Assembly (NCBI GenBank): GCA_031366605.1
Contig: JANLOO010000025.1
Location: forward strand, 6,633 to 70,632
DNA: 64,000 nucleotides
Direction of reading: 5' to 3'
DNA from: CALMEC01 sp031366605
Lineage (GTDB): Bacteria; Actinomycetota; Thermoleophilia; Miltoncostaeales; Miltoncostaeaceae
The notes below the pieces were generated by a model. It was not told where the DNA came from. It saw only the letters and a program-made list of their open reading frames with translations, and did not search any database. Below are positions 16,667-24,734 of the stretch, one piece after another (position 1 is the first letter of the stretch; the number at the start of each line of letters is the position of its first letter). A program made the position numbers and the translations under genes.

Positions 16667-17122
16667 ATGGCGAAGTTCACGACGACGATGGCATCACCGC
16701 TTGCGCCGGACGAGGCGTTTGCCCGTATGGCCGCGTTCGATCGCGTCCCCGAATGGGATCCAGCCACCCAGGCGTCCGTGCGTGTCGGATCACAACACGG
16801 TGAGGGTGCGGAGTTCGACGTGACCACACGCTTCGGTGGCAAGACGCAGAACGTGCGCTACCGCATGAGCGCGTACGAGCCTCCCCATCGGTTCGTGTTG
16901 GACGCCGCGTTGCCCAACGGCATTGGGTTGCGCGACGAGATCACCGTCGCGCCGGACGGTGCGGGCTGCCGGGTGACCTACGACGCGCGCATAATGACGC
17001 GCGGCATATGGCGTCTTGCCGATCCGGTGTTCAGGATCGTGTTCGGGCGTATCGGCGCACGGGCGATTCCAGGTCTCGAGCGCTACCTCGAAACAACGCC
17101 CCTACGTGTCGGCCGTGTGTGA
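16667..17122 (+). CDS. SRPBCC-family (polyketide cyclase/START-like) protein
   Basis: 151-residue protein with the helix-grip fold pattern: opening strand FTTTMASPLAPDEAFARMAAFDRVPEWDP, central RYRMSAYEPPHRFVLDA and a long C-terminal helix with IPGLERYLE. Such proteins bind hydrophobic ligands; the ligand is unknown. No ribosome site is visible but a -10 box is 7 nt upstream of the ATG, so translation is probably leaderless. The 3' end overlaps the convergent flippase-like gene by 21 bp. Confidence 0.7.
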   Translation: MAKFTTTMASPLAPDEAFARMAAFDRVPEWDPATQASVRVGSQHGEGAEFDVTTRFGGKTQNVRYRMSAYEPPHRFVLDAALPNGIGLRDEITVAPDGAGCRVTYDARIMTRGIWRLADPVFRIVFGRIGARAIPGLERYLETTPLRVGRV

Positions 17123-18169
17123 GGTCGATCCGGATTCGGCCTCAGCCTCCGCACGCAATTGGCGGAAGCTGATGCCCTCGACCATCAGGAACACGAAACC
17201 GATGGCCACGCCGACCACGACCTCGGTGGCCTGAAGTCCCACGGCAAAGGCCAGCGTGGTGGCGCTTGACAGAGGAAACGTGTGGGTCAGCGGGACGACG
17301 ACGGCCGCCTGGAACACGCCGACGTTGCCGGGGAGTACCGGGAAGATCTGGGCGACAGTGACGGTCACGAGGAGTAGGCCGGCGCCGCTCCACCCGGCGA
17401 CGTCCAGTCCGAACGCCCGCAGGGCGCAGTAGATGCCCACGAGTTGCGCACCCCACGACGCGATGCTGGGCAGCAAGACCGCCGCGAACTGACGAGGATC
17501 GCGGAGGCCCATGTGGCTTTCGCGTACCGCGCCCCACAATCGCGCGAACGCGCGTGTTGCCCGTACCCAGAGCGGGCCGGTGGACATCCACGGAGGCATG
17601 TGTTTTCCGGGGCTGCGAAACAGCGCGACCAGAACGATGGCCAGGCAGACGAAGCCGACGATCAGGGTCGTGACCCACACTGATCGCGACAGGGGGAGGA
17701 ACAGGCCGACCGTGACAACGACGGCGACCCAGGCGATCGTGGAGACCAGGTTCTCGACGACCACCGAACCCAATAGCATCGTGTTGCGCACGTTCTCGCC
17801 GCGGGCCGCCAGCCGTCGACGCGCCAACAGCACCTTGACGATCTCACCGAGCCTGGCGGCCAGCACGGTGTTGAAGAGGAAACCGACGAACAACGGGCTG
17901 ACCAAATCCCGCAGGCGTGTGCGCGCTCGGATCGCGGGCAGTCCGTCGACGACGCCTTTCCACGCGAGGCCTTTGAACACGACCGAGGCGGTGTTGGCCC
18001 CGATCGCAGCCAGAATGAATGCCCACGATTGTGGGTGCAGCGCGGCGCGCAGCGTCCCCAGGTCGACCTTCCATATGACGAGTGCTGCCGCACCTCCCAG
18101 CAAGACGATCCGAAGCGGCCAGTTGATGCGGCGGATGATGCGACGCACCGTGGCCGATGTTGTCGTCAC
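17102..18169 (-). CDS. Lysylphosphatidylglycerol synthase-type flippase-like membrane protein
   Basis: 355-residue polytopic membrane protein of the MprF/AglD transmembrane-domain family (UPF0104). About eight helices are visible, with the family stretch AARLGEIVKVLLARRRL near residue 95 and the C-terminal VLPGNVGVFQAAVVVPL. It lacks the catalytic synthase domain of MprF, so it most likely moves a lipid or lipid-linked sugar across the membrane. GTG 18169 overlaps the stop of the polysaccharide deacetylase (GTGA), pointing to a joint role in envelope polymer building or modification. Confidence 0.75.
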   Translation of the reverse strand: MTTTSATVRRIIRRINWPLRIVLLGGAAALVIWKVDLGTLRAALHPQSWAFILAAIGANTASVVFKGLAWKGVVDGLPAIRARTRLRDLVSPLFVGFLFNTVLAARLGEIVKVLLARRRLAARGENVRNTMLLGSVVVENLVSTIAWVAVVVTVGLFLPLSRSVWVTTLIVGFVCLAIVLVALFRSPGKHMPPWMSTGPLWVRATRAFARLWGAVRESHMGLRDPRQFAAVLLPSIASWGAQLVGIYCALRAFGLDVAGWSGAGLLLVTVTVAQIFPVLPGNVGVFQAAVVVPLTHTFPLSSATTLAFAVGLQATEVVVGVAIGFVFLMVEGISFRQLRAEAEAESGSTSHTADT

Positions 18170-18975
18170 TGTGCCAGCTGACCAAGTGCGACCGGCTCGA
18201 GGCCACGGGCCCGAGCGGCGGTGCAGATCGGACCGACTGCGGCGGCGGTCTGATCGCGTGACGCGGACGGGTTCCATCCATCCGCGTCGTGGAGCAACAG
18301 CACCCCGCCGGGTGTCAGGGCGCGGTTCGCGCGTTCGGCGATCAGGTCAGCGCCGGGCTGGGCTGAGTCGAACACCCCGACGCTCCAGCCGGCCAGTCGG
18401 TAGCCGGCCCGTCGTGCCGCGATCGCGGTGGCCGGTCCCTTGAAGCCATGTGGAGCACGGAACATGCGCGTCAGCGCGTCGGGTCCGGCTGCGTCATTGA
18501 TCGCCGCTTCGGTTCGCTGCAGCTGGTCCAGCACGTGTGCCGGGTTGCGGAAGACCAAGATTCCGTGGTCGTATCCGTGGTTTGCCAGCTCATGACCGTC
18601 CGCGACGATGCGCCGCACGAGGTCTGGGTGACGCTCGACTTGGCGGCCCAGCACAAAAAACGTCGCCCGCGCGCCGGCGTCCCTGAGCGCATCCAGTACC
18701 GCCGATGTCGACGGGCCGGGACCGTCATCGAACGTCAGGGCAAATCGTGGCTGTGCGGGCGAGCCGCGGTACAGCACCGAGCCAAACAGGGGGCTGTTGC
18801 GCGCGAACGCACCCCAGGCGGCGAGTGCTCCCGCTCCGGCCACCAACACCCCGAGAGCCGGGCGGCGACGGGAGTTCGCCAGGGCGACCGCGGCGAACCC
18901 GGCTTCGACGACGAGGGCGCGCCGAACGGCCTCGCCCTTGTGCATCGGTTCGGCCATCGCAGATCCATGGGACAC
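18166..18975 (-). CDS. Polysaccharide deacetylase (NodB/CE4 family)
   Basis: Envelope carbohydrate esterase, membrane-anchored by an N-terminal hydrophobic stretch (about residues 17-57). CE4 motifs in order: TFDDGP with catalytic Asp83 and metal-binding Asp84, H133 and H137 in ANHGYDH, FRAPHG, and the C-terminal LLLHDAD. Probably removes N-acetyl groups from peptidoglycan or another wall polymer. GTG 18975 has AGGAGG 11 nt upstream. The leader carries an unusual repeat (see 18981-19212). Operon with the flippase-like gene. Confidence 0.85.
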   Translation of the reverse strand: MSHGSAMAEPMHKGEAVRRALVVEAGFAAVALANSRRRPALGVLVAGAGALAAWGAFARNSPLFGSVLYRGSPAQPRFALTFDDGPGPSTSAVLDALRDAGARATFFVLGRQVERHPDLVRRIVADGHELANHGYDHGILVFRNPAHVLDQLQRTEAAINDAAGPDALTRMFRAPHGFKGPATAIAARRAGYRLAGWSVGVFDSAQPGADLIAERANRALTPGGVLLLHDADGWNPSASRDQTAAAVGPICTAARARGLEPVALGQLAQ

Positions 18976-18980
18976 GACTT

Positions 18981-19212
18981 AGTGGTCCTCCTCGCAATTA
19001 CGAACACGTTTCCTGGCTGCAAACCGTCGCGAGGCGTAGTCCTCGGTCCCGCCGTTATGGCAACCGATCACTGCGCGACACTCCGCAGCTGCCATCAGCG
19101 TCTGACCCACTCGGGAGGATCCCCACGAGCCGAGATGAGGGAGGCGTTTGGATCTCCCCCCAGGCTCCGTTTTCGCTCGGGAAACATACCCGTGCTTACG
19201 AGAAGGACCACT
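18981..19212. repeat. Inverted-repeat element in the only gene-free stretch over 300 bp
   Basis: The gap 18976-19328 has no convincing gene. Its first 230 bp are bounded by imperfect inverted repeats of about 33 bp (18981-19012 and 19179-19212, about 25 matching positions) that share GGAAAC and GAG(G/A)AGGACCACT. Inside lie GGCTGCAAACCGTCGCG at 19015-19031, identical to 17 bp at 30752-30768 in inverse orientation, and CTCCGTTTTCGCTCG at 19165-19179, 14 of 15 identical to 50927-50941. The left arm also contains the ribosome site of the deacetylase. Could be a degenerate miniature transposon or a structured leader; unproven. Confidence 0.55.
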
Positions 19213-19250
19213 GGATAATCGTATCAGCGCGTTTGGGGTGGCAACCGGTG

Positions 19251-19277
19251 TTGGCACACGAGGGTCGAGAGTGCCAA
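19251..19277. promoter_or_regulatory. CIRCE element (HrcA operator)
   Basis: TTGGCACAC - 9 nt - GAGTGCCAA. Spacing is exactly the 9 nt of CIRCE (TTAGCACTC-N9-GAGTGCTAA), the arms match each other at 8 of 9 positions and match the consensus at most positions. A GATACT -10-like box follows at 19288-19293. It lies 52 bp before the FmdB-like gene, so HrcA heat-shock control of that gene is likely. Confidence 0.7.
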
Positions 19278-19328
19278 CACAGTGTGCGATACTTGCGACG
19301 GCATTTTTTTGAAGTACGAGGAGATCGC

Positions 19329-19676
19329 GTGCCCGTTTACGAGTATCGGTGCGATAAGGGTCATGTGTTCGAAGTCATCCAGCGCATGAGCGAGGATGCG
19401 CTGTCGAAGTGCGAGGTGTGCGGTAAACCTGCGCAACGGGTGTTGTACGCCCCTGCGATCCACTTCAAGGGAACGGGTTTCCACAACACCGACTACGGCA
19501 CCAAGAAGCGGCCCCGCGACGGCGACAAGTCCGACGGTGGGACGAAGACCGAGAGTACCGCCTCGGATGCCGGATCCTCCTCGTCGGACAACGGCTCCGG
19601 CTCCTCCGACGTTGGAGTCAAGAAGGTCAAAGAAGCCACACCGGCCGATACGGCGAAACGCGCGACCGGTCCCTGA
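19329..19676 (+). CDS. FmdB-family zinc-ribbon protein
   Basis: 115-residue small protein. The N-terminal 40 residues are the FmdB/CxxC_CxxC_SSSS zinc ribbon (VPVYEYRCDKGHVFEVIQRM, then SKCEVCGKPAQRVLY), followed by a low-complexity Ser/Asp/Lys tail from about residue 60. The first knuckle is C-x3-H rather than the usual CxxC, so one ligand differs. GTG 19329 has GAGGAG 5 nt upstream. The family is widespread but of uncertain function. The upstream CIRCE element suggests it belongs to the heat-shock regulon here. Confidence 0.8.
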   Translation: MPVYEYRCDKGHVFEVIQRMSEDALSKCEVCGKPAQRVLYAPAIHFKGTGFHNTDYGTKKRPRDGDKSDGGTKTESTASDAGSSSSDNGSGSSDVGVKKVKEATPADTAKRATGP

Positions 19677-19686
19677 CGTCCGGCGA

Positions 19687-19704
19687 TTCGATCTTCCGAT
19701 CGAA
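19687..19704 (+). terminator. Hairpin after the FmdB-like gene
   Basis: Perfect 7-bp stem TTCGATC / GATCGAA with a TTCC tetraloop, starting 11 nt after the stop codon. No T-run follows. Confidence 0.4.
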
Positions 19705-19809
19705 GCGCCCCGTTCCGTCACCCCGGTCCAAAAGCCGTCGCCCTCCGACGCTCCGCGCCGGGCCCTCACCGTCCCGTGGCTCCCGTGCCTGGGTTCCCTG
19801 CGCGGGCCC

Positions 19810-20928
19810 TCAGTTGGACCCCTCGAACCGGCGCACCTGCTGCTCGGCTTTGTCGGGGTTGTAGAGGAAGTAGAACGTCCCGCCGATGATCGTCGGGTCC
19901 CCCGCCAGCACGTCGCGATCACTGGGCGCCGTCGTGAGTTTGCTTTGCAGCCACCCCAGCTTGGCCAGGTCGACCGCGGACATATCGGTCGAGATTGCCC
20001 GGATCATGCGAGCGCCACGCCACGGGGCGGCCGGCAAGCCGGACCATGAGAGCACCTTCGACTTGAGCGCCGCGACGACGAGCTGCTGTCGTTGGGCACG
20101 CTGCAGGTCGCCATCGCACTTTCGCACCCGGGAGTAGACGAGGGCTTCGGCGCCGTTCAGCGAGATCTGCCCGCGCGGGAAGCTGACGGTCTTGCCCCCG
20201 GGGTAGTCACAGTTGCGCAGGTCGAACGGATTCTTGAGCGTGACGCCGCCGACGGCGTTGACCATCTTGGAGACACCCTTGAAGTCGATCACCATCAGAT
20301 GGTGGATCGGCAGTCCGATCTCAGAGCCGATCGCGCGGATGACGCCGCGGCTGCCGCCGTGCCCAAAAGCCTCACCGATCTTGATGTGCCCCTGCCCGGG
20401 GTACTCCACACGCAGGTCGCGAGGAATCGACAGGTAGCGGATCTTGCCCGCTTTGGGATCGGTGCGCATGATCATGATCGTGTCCGCCCGGGCACCGCTC
20501 CGATCGCGATCTGCGTCCGATCCGATGATCAGGGTGTTCTGAGGTGTGCCCAAAAGCCCGCCCTTGGGATCGGCCAACGACCTCCGCGCGGTCGCGGTGA
20601 TGCGCTTGTTGGCATCGGAGGCCGCCCCGCGCAATGCCAAGTATCCGAAGGTCGCCCATCCGACGAGCGCGACGAGCAGCAGTGCGACGAATCGCGCGAC
20701 CACCCCTCCTTTGCCAACACCCCGCAGGGACCACCACCGCCGCTTGACAGGGCCCGCTGGTGGCCGTGCCGAACGAGACGTCGGCGCCGGGCGCTTGGGC
20801 GTGCGGTCACGTTGCTTGGGTTCGACCGCGTTGAGCTCGCGCAGTGCGGCCAGGTTCTCGGACGGATCGGCTTGGGCGCGCCCATGCGCGCGAAAGCGCC
20901 GGTACGGCTTCTTCTTCGGCGAACTCAC
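19810..20928 (-). CDS. LytR-CpsA-Psr (LCP) family cell-envelope ligase
   Basis: Membrane-anchored phosphotransferase that attaches teichoic-acid-like or other polymers to peptidoglycan. Basic cytoplasmic N-terminus, single membrane helix at about 77-98 (VARFVALLLVALVGWATFGY), then the LCP domain with DTIMIMRTDP, the conserved SIPRDLRVEYPG, and GAEALVYSRVRKCDGDLQRAQRQQ carrying the arginines that bind the lipid pyrophosphate. GTG 20928 gives a good match but has only a GGGAG one base upstream, so translation may be leaderless or start elsewhere. Divergent from the ROK kinase with 55 bp between starts. Confidence 0.85.
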   Translation of the reverse strand: MSSPKKKPYRRFRAHGRAQADPSENLAALRELNAVEPKQRDRTPKRPAPTSRSARPPAGPVKRRWWSLRGVGKGGVVARFVALLLVALVGWATFGYLALRGAASDANKRITATARRSLADPKGGLLGTPQNTLIIGSDADRDRSGARADTIMIMRTDPKAGKIRYLSIPRDLRVEYPGQGHIKIGEAFGHGGSRGVIRAIGSEIGLPIHHLMVIDFKGVSKMVNAVGGVTLKNPFDLRNCDYPGGKTVSFPRGQISLNGAEALVYSRVRKCDGDLQRAQRQQLVVAALKSKVLSWSGLPAAPWRGARMIRAISTDMSAVDLAKLGWLQSKLTTAPSDRDVLAGDPTIIGGTFYFLYNPDKAEQQVRRFEGSN

Positions 20929-20983
20929 TCCCGGACGATGGTAGCGTCCTGCGTCGGGGCGGCCCGCGTGGGAGGTTCTGTCA

Positions 20984-21871
20984 GTGGTAGTGGGAATAGA
21001 CGTCGGGGGCACGAAGATCGCTGGCGCGGTGGTGGCCCGTGACAGTTCGCTGCGCGCATCGGCGACCCTGCCCACCCCGGTCGCCGGGGCGCAACTCGTT
21101 CAGGCCATCGGCGACCTGGTCGAACGGCTTCGCCGTGAGTGCCCCGAGGAGATCCTGGCCGTCGGCGTCGGCTTGCCGTCGCTCATCGATGCTCGCAGCG
21201 GCCGGGTTCGGATGAGCGCGAACATCGACCTTGCCGACATCGACGTCCGTGCGGTGCTCAAGGAACTGCTGGGAGTCCCGATCGGGCTCGAGAATGATGC
21301 CAACGTCGCGGCGCTGGCCGAGCACCGGGTCGGCGCAGGGCGCGAACACGGCGACATCGTCATGTTGACCGTGGGCACGGGTGTCGGGGGCGGGGTCATC
21401 GCCGGCAACAAGATATTTCGCGGCGGGAGCGGCACCGGCGCAGAGTTGGGGCATATGGTGGTGCAGGCGGACGGCCCGCCCTGCCAGCGCAACTGCCCCA
21501 ACCGCGGCTGTCTCGAGACGATGTGCAGTGGCACCGCGATTGCGCGTGATGCCGGGATGCCCGCCGAGGAGGTCGTGCGTCGAGCCCGCGAGGGCGATGC
21601 GACCGCGATCGCAGTGCTCGACCGCGCGGGCCGCTTTCTGGGCGTCGGGCTGTCGAGCTTGGCCAACATCTTCAACCCCGATGCGTTCGTCATCGGCGGA
21701 GGGGTCGGCGCGGCCGGGGATCTGCTGCTGGGACCGGCCACCGAGGAGTACCGGTCGCGTGCCCTGCCGCCGAACGCCGAGGCGCAGGTCGTGCCGGCCG
21801 CGCTCGGTCCGCGCGCTGGTGCGATCGGTGCCGGGCTCCTCGCCTGGGATCTGGTCGACGCAATTGCCTGA
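20984..21871 (+). CDS. ROK-family sugar kinase (glucokinase-like)
   Basis: Cytoplasmic sugar kinase of the ROK family. Phosphate-binding opening VVGIDVGGTKIAGAVV, sugar-site LENDANVAALAEH, adenosine-site GTGVGGGV, and the zinc motif with H and three Cys (GHMVVQADGPPCQRNC, then PNRGCLE). 295 aa, normal length. No DNA-binding domain, so an enzyme rather than a repressor; glucose is the likeliest substrate, but N-acetylmannosamine or another hexose is possible. GTG 20984 has GGGAGG 8 nt upstream. Overlaps rsmI by 8 bp. Confidence 0.87.
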   Translation: MVVGIDVGGTKIAGAVVARDSSLRASATLPTPVAGAQLVQAIGDLVERLRRECPEEILAVGVGLPSLIDARSGRVRMSANIDLADIDVRAVLKELLGVPIGLENDANVAALAEHRVGAGREHGDIVMLTVGTGVGGGVIAGNKIFRGGSGTGAELGHMVVQADGPPCQRNCPNRGCLETMCSGTAIARDAGMPAEEVVRRAREGDATAIAVLDRAGRFLGVGLSSLANIFNPDAFVIGGGVGAAGDLLLGPATEEYRSRALPPNAEAQVVPAALGPRAGAIGAGLLAWDLVDAIA

Positions 21872-22706
21872 ACCGGGCAGGCTGCTGGTCATCGCGACCC
21901 CGATCGGGAACCTGGGCGACCTCTCGCCGCGTGCGGCTGCGGCGCTGTGCGACGCCGACGTCGTTGCGTGCGAGGACACCCGCCGCACCGCAACGCTGTT
22001 GCGTCACGCGGGCTCATCCGTGCGGATGGTGCCGGTCCACGAACACAACGAGGCTGCGCGTGCCCTTGACCTGGTGCGTCGGATGCAGGATGGCGAGACG
22101 ATCGCATTGGTCAGCGACGCGGGGATGCCCGGCATCAGCGACCCGGGGCGGCGCGTGATCTCCGTCGCGCTCGACGCCGGGCTCGTGGTCAGTGTGATCC
22201 CCGGACCCAGCGCGGTCGAGGCCGCACTCGTCGCGTCGGGCCTGCCGGTCGAGCCGTTCGCATTTGTCGGGTTCTTCCCACGTAAGGCGGGCGAACGGGC
22301 GGCGCTGTTTGCGCACTACAGCGCATGGCCTGGAAGCCTCGTCGGGTTTGAGAGCCCGCGTCGGGTGGGGTCCCTGCTCGCGGGCCTCGCGGTCATCGAT
22401 CCTGAGCGTCAGGTCGCTGTGGGTCGCGAGCTGACCAAGATGCACGAGGAGGTTGTCCGCGGCACCGCCGCGGAACTCGCCGCGCGGTTTGCCGACGCCC
22501 CGTACGGTGAGGTGACGGTCGTGATCGGACCCGCGACGGTGCCGGTCGACGCGGACACCGACAAGGTTGTCCACAGCGTGGCCGTACTGCTTGAAGCTGG
22601 ACTGAGCCCCGGGCGAGCGGCGGATGTGGTGGCGCGCCTGGGGCTTGGCGCACGCAACGCCGCCTACCGCGAAGCGCTCGCGGCGGCCAACCGCAGCGAC
22701 AAGTAG
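21864..22706 (+). CDS. rsmI: 16S rRNA (cytidine-1402-2'-O)-methyltransferase RsmI
   Basis: SAM-dependent tetrapyrrole-methylase-fold enzyme that 2'-O-methylates C1402 of 16S rRNA. Diagnostic stretches: LLVIATPIGNLGDLSPRA, CEDTRRTATLLRHAG, ALVSDAGMPGISDPG, and VIPGPSAVEAALVASGLP. Start is TTG 21864, 8 bp inside the end of the ROK gene; no ATG or GTG is available near the conserved opening. 280 aa, normal length. The last 43 bp overlap, tail to tail, the nucleotidyltransferase gene on the other strand. Confidence 0.93.
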   Translation: MPEPGRLLVIATPIGNLGDLSPRAAAALCDADVVACEDTRRTATLLRHAGSSVRMVPVHEHNEAARALDLVRRMQDGETIALVSDAGMPGISDPGRRVISVALDAGLVVSVIPGPSAVEAALVASGLPVEPFAFVGFFPRKAGERAALFAHYSAWPGSLVGFESPRRVGSLLAGLAVIDPERQVAVGRELTKMHEEVVRGTAAELAARFADAPYGEVTVVIGPATVPVDADTDKVVHSVAVLLEAGLSPGRAADVVARLGLGARNAAYREALAAANRSDK

Positions 22707-23191
22707 ACGTCGTCGACGACGAAGTTCGCCGGGCGTTCGTTGGCGATTCGATCCAAACGATCACCGGTTCCGGCGACAACTGCGCGCGCGATTTGTTCCT
22801 CGACAGGCGCCACCCAAATCGTGCGCTCACTCAGCGAAATCGCCTTCGAGAAGAGCCGGAGCAACGGGTAGTCGGCATGGAGGTTTCCGCCGGGTCCGTG
22901 GAACGTGAGGCCCCCGATCACGTCGATTGCGACGCCGCCCCAGGTTCCCTGAGCCCGTATCGACGTGACGTTGGGATCCTCGTCGCGGTGCGCCGTCAAA
23001 CCGATCGCGGACGCTGCTGCCTGGGTGGCGTCCTCGGCAACTTCGATGTCGAGATCGCGCGGGGTCGCTGCGAAGCCCAGCAGGGCCCGCGCGGTGCTGC
23101 CTCCGACGACCCAGTCGATGGATGCGGCGTCAAGGCGCTCGGCCAGCGCGATCAAGGTCGTTTCAAGCTGCGGCGGGACTGAAAATGGCAC
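22664..23191 (-). CDS. Minimal nucleotidyltransferase-fold protein
   Basis: 175-residue protein with the nucleotidyltransferase signature VVGGSTARALLGF (residues about 28-40) followed by the metal-binding pair in TPRDLDIEV (D-x-D). This resembles AbiEii/MNT-type or small-molecule NTases. No partner gene (such as a HEPN or AbiEi protein) is adjacent. GTG 23191 start; no clear ribosome site. Its 3' end runs 43 bp into rsmI on the opposite strand and its start abuts metG. Substrate unknown. Confidence 0.65.
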   Translation of the reverse strand: MPFSVPPQLETTLIALAERLDAASIDWVVGGSTARALLGFAATPRDLDIEVAEDATQAAASAIGLTAHRDEDPNVTSIRAQGTWGGVAIDVIGGLTFHGPGGNLHADYPLLRLFSKAISLSERTIWVAPVEEQIARAVVAGTGDRLDRIANERPANFVVDDVYLSLRLAAASASR

Positions 23192-23202
23192 TTGTAGACT
23201 CT

Positions 23203-24729
23203 ATGCCCTTGCCCGGTCGCTTCTACATCACAACGCCGATCTACTACGTCAACGCCGAGCCGCACGTCGGCCATGCGTACACGACGATCATGAGCGACAT
23301 CCTGGCCCGTCATCACCGCCAGCGTGGCGAGGACGTGTTCTTCTTGACTGGCACCGATGAGCACGGCGACAAGATCGCGCGGGCTGCCGAGGAGCTGGGC
23401 CGCTCGCCCAAGGAGCACACCGACGTCATCTCGGGTCGGTTCCGCGCGTTGTGGGGCACGTTCGGCCTGTCCAACGACTTCTTCATCCGTACGACGGACG
23501 AGGAGCACACAGCGGGGGTGCAGCGGGTGTTGGAACGCATCCACGCGGCCGGTGACATCTACAAGGGTTCGTACGGAGGTTGGTACTGCACGTCGTGTGA
23601 GGCGTTCTACGGCGAGGACGACTTGCTCGAGGGCAAGCTGTGCCCGGAGCACCGCCGCCCGGTCGAATGGGTCGAGGAGGAGAACTGGTTCTTCCGGCTG
23701 TCGGCCTACCGCGACCGGCTGCTCGCGCTCTACGACCAGACCCCGCCGTTCGTGCGTCCGGCCCACCGCCTCAACGAGGCGCGCAAGATCGCCGAACAGG
23801 TCGAGGACATCTCGATCTCACGGGCCAACGTCACATGGGGTGTGCCGGTGCCGTGGGACCATGATCACGTGGTCTATGTGTGGGTCGATGCGCTGCTCAA
23901 CTACTACACGGCGTTGTCATATGCGCGGCCCGACGAGGACATGACCGAGCGCCTGTGGCCGCCCGACCTGCAGGTGCTGGGCAAGGACATTCTCAAATTC
24001 CACGCGGTCATCTGGCCGGCGGTGTTGATGGCAGCGGGGCTCGACCCGCCGCACGGTTTGTTCATCCACGGATTCGTGTTGAAGGGTGGCGAGCGGCTCA
24101 GTAAGACCACCGGCAACTTGATTGACCCGCTGCCGTATGTGGAGAAGTATGGAATCGATGCCCTCCGCTGGTACCTGGCGCGCGAGATCCGCTTCGGCGA
24201 GGACGGCCCGTTCAGCGACGAAGGGTTTGACGGGCGCTACCACAGCGAGTTGGCCAACGAGTTCGGAAACCTGCTCAACCGCACGGTCAGCATGATCGGC
24301 CGCTACCGCGACGGGGTCGTCCCTGCCGACGCCGGCGATGATGCGGAGCTGGCGACCGAAGTTGCCGAGCGTGTGGCGGCAGTCACCGCGGCGTTCGACA
24401 CCGCCGACATCACCAACGCCGCCGAAGAGGCGTGGAAGCTCATCCGGCGACTCAACCAACTCGTCGAGGAGCGCGCGCCGTGGGTGCTCGTGAAGGACCC
24501 GGCCCGAGCGGGTCAGCTCGATCAGGCGCTGATGACGTTGGCGGAAGGGCTACGCATTGTGGCGATCCTGTTGTGGCCGTACATGCCCGGCTCAGCCGAA
24601 CGTGCGCTGGCGGCCCTGGGACAGGAGACAGCGGCGTCGCTCGCCGCTGCGGTCTGGGGCGGCGGACGCCCCGGTGCGACGGTCGCGCCCATCGGTCCGC
24701 TCTTCCCGCGCATCGAATCCGAGGTCTGA
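23203..24729 (+). CDS. metG: Methionyl-tRNA synthetase
   Basis: Class I synthetase charging tRNA-Met. HIGH-type motif HVGH within ITTPIYYVNAEPHVGHAYTT, a zinc knuckle (CTSCEAFYGE, then CPEH), and a KMSKS motif in the altered form RLSKT. About 508 aa, without the C-terminal dimer domain. Start is uncertain: ATG 23203 fits best, ATG 23185 adds six residues, and a TAGACT -10-like box at 23195-23200 would place transcription start near 23207, favouring TTG 23209. First of the metG-tatD-rsmA-ispE cluster. Confidence 0.93.
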   Translation: MPLPGRFYITTPIYYVNAEPHVGHAYTTIMSDILARHHRQRGEDVFFLTGTDEHGDKIARAAEELGRSPKEHTDVISGRFRALWGTFGLSNDFFIRTTDEEHTAGVQRVLERIHAAGDIYKGSYGGWYCTSCEAFYGEDDLLEGKLCPEHRRPVEWVEEENWFFRLSAYRDRLLALYDQTPPFVRPAHRLNEARKIAEQVEDISISRANVTWGVPVPWDHDHVVYVWVDALLNYYTALSYARPDEDMTERLWPPDLQVLGKDILKFHAVIWPAVLMAAGLDPPHGLFIHGFVLKGGERLSKTTGNLIDPLPYVEKYGIDALRWYLAREIRFGEDGPFSDEGFDGRYHSELANEFGNLLNRTVSMIGRYRDGVVPADAGDDAELATEVAERVAAVTAAFDTADITNAAEEAWKLIRRLNQLVEERAPWVLVKDPARAGQLDQALMTLAEGLRIVAILLWPYMPGSAERALAALGQETAASLAAAVWGGGRPGATVAPIGPLFPRIESEV

Positions 24730-24734
24730 GCCCA

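Noticed and set aside
18976..19250. Cyclic-di-AMP (ydaO-type) riboswitch in the deacetylase leader
   Set aside because: Genes of this kind can carry it, but the conserved core segments I know for that riboswitch are not found on either strand.
18979..19257. 92-codon minus-strand frame in the gap upstream of the deacetylase
   Set aside because: Composition is unlike a protein, no family is seen, and the segment is explained by inverted-repeat motifs shared with other intergenic sites.
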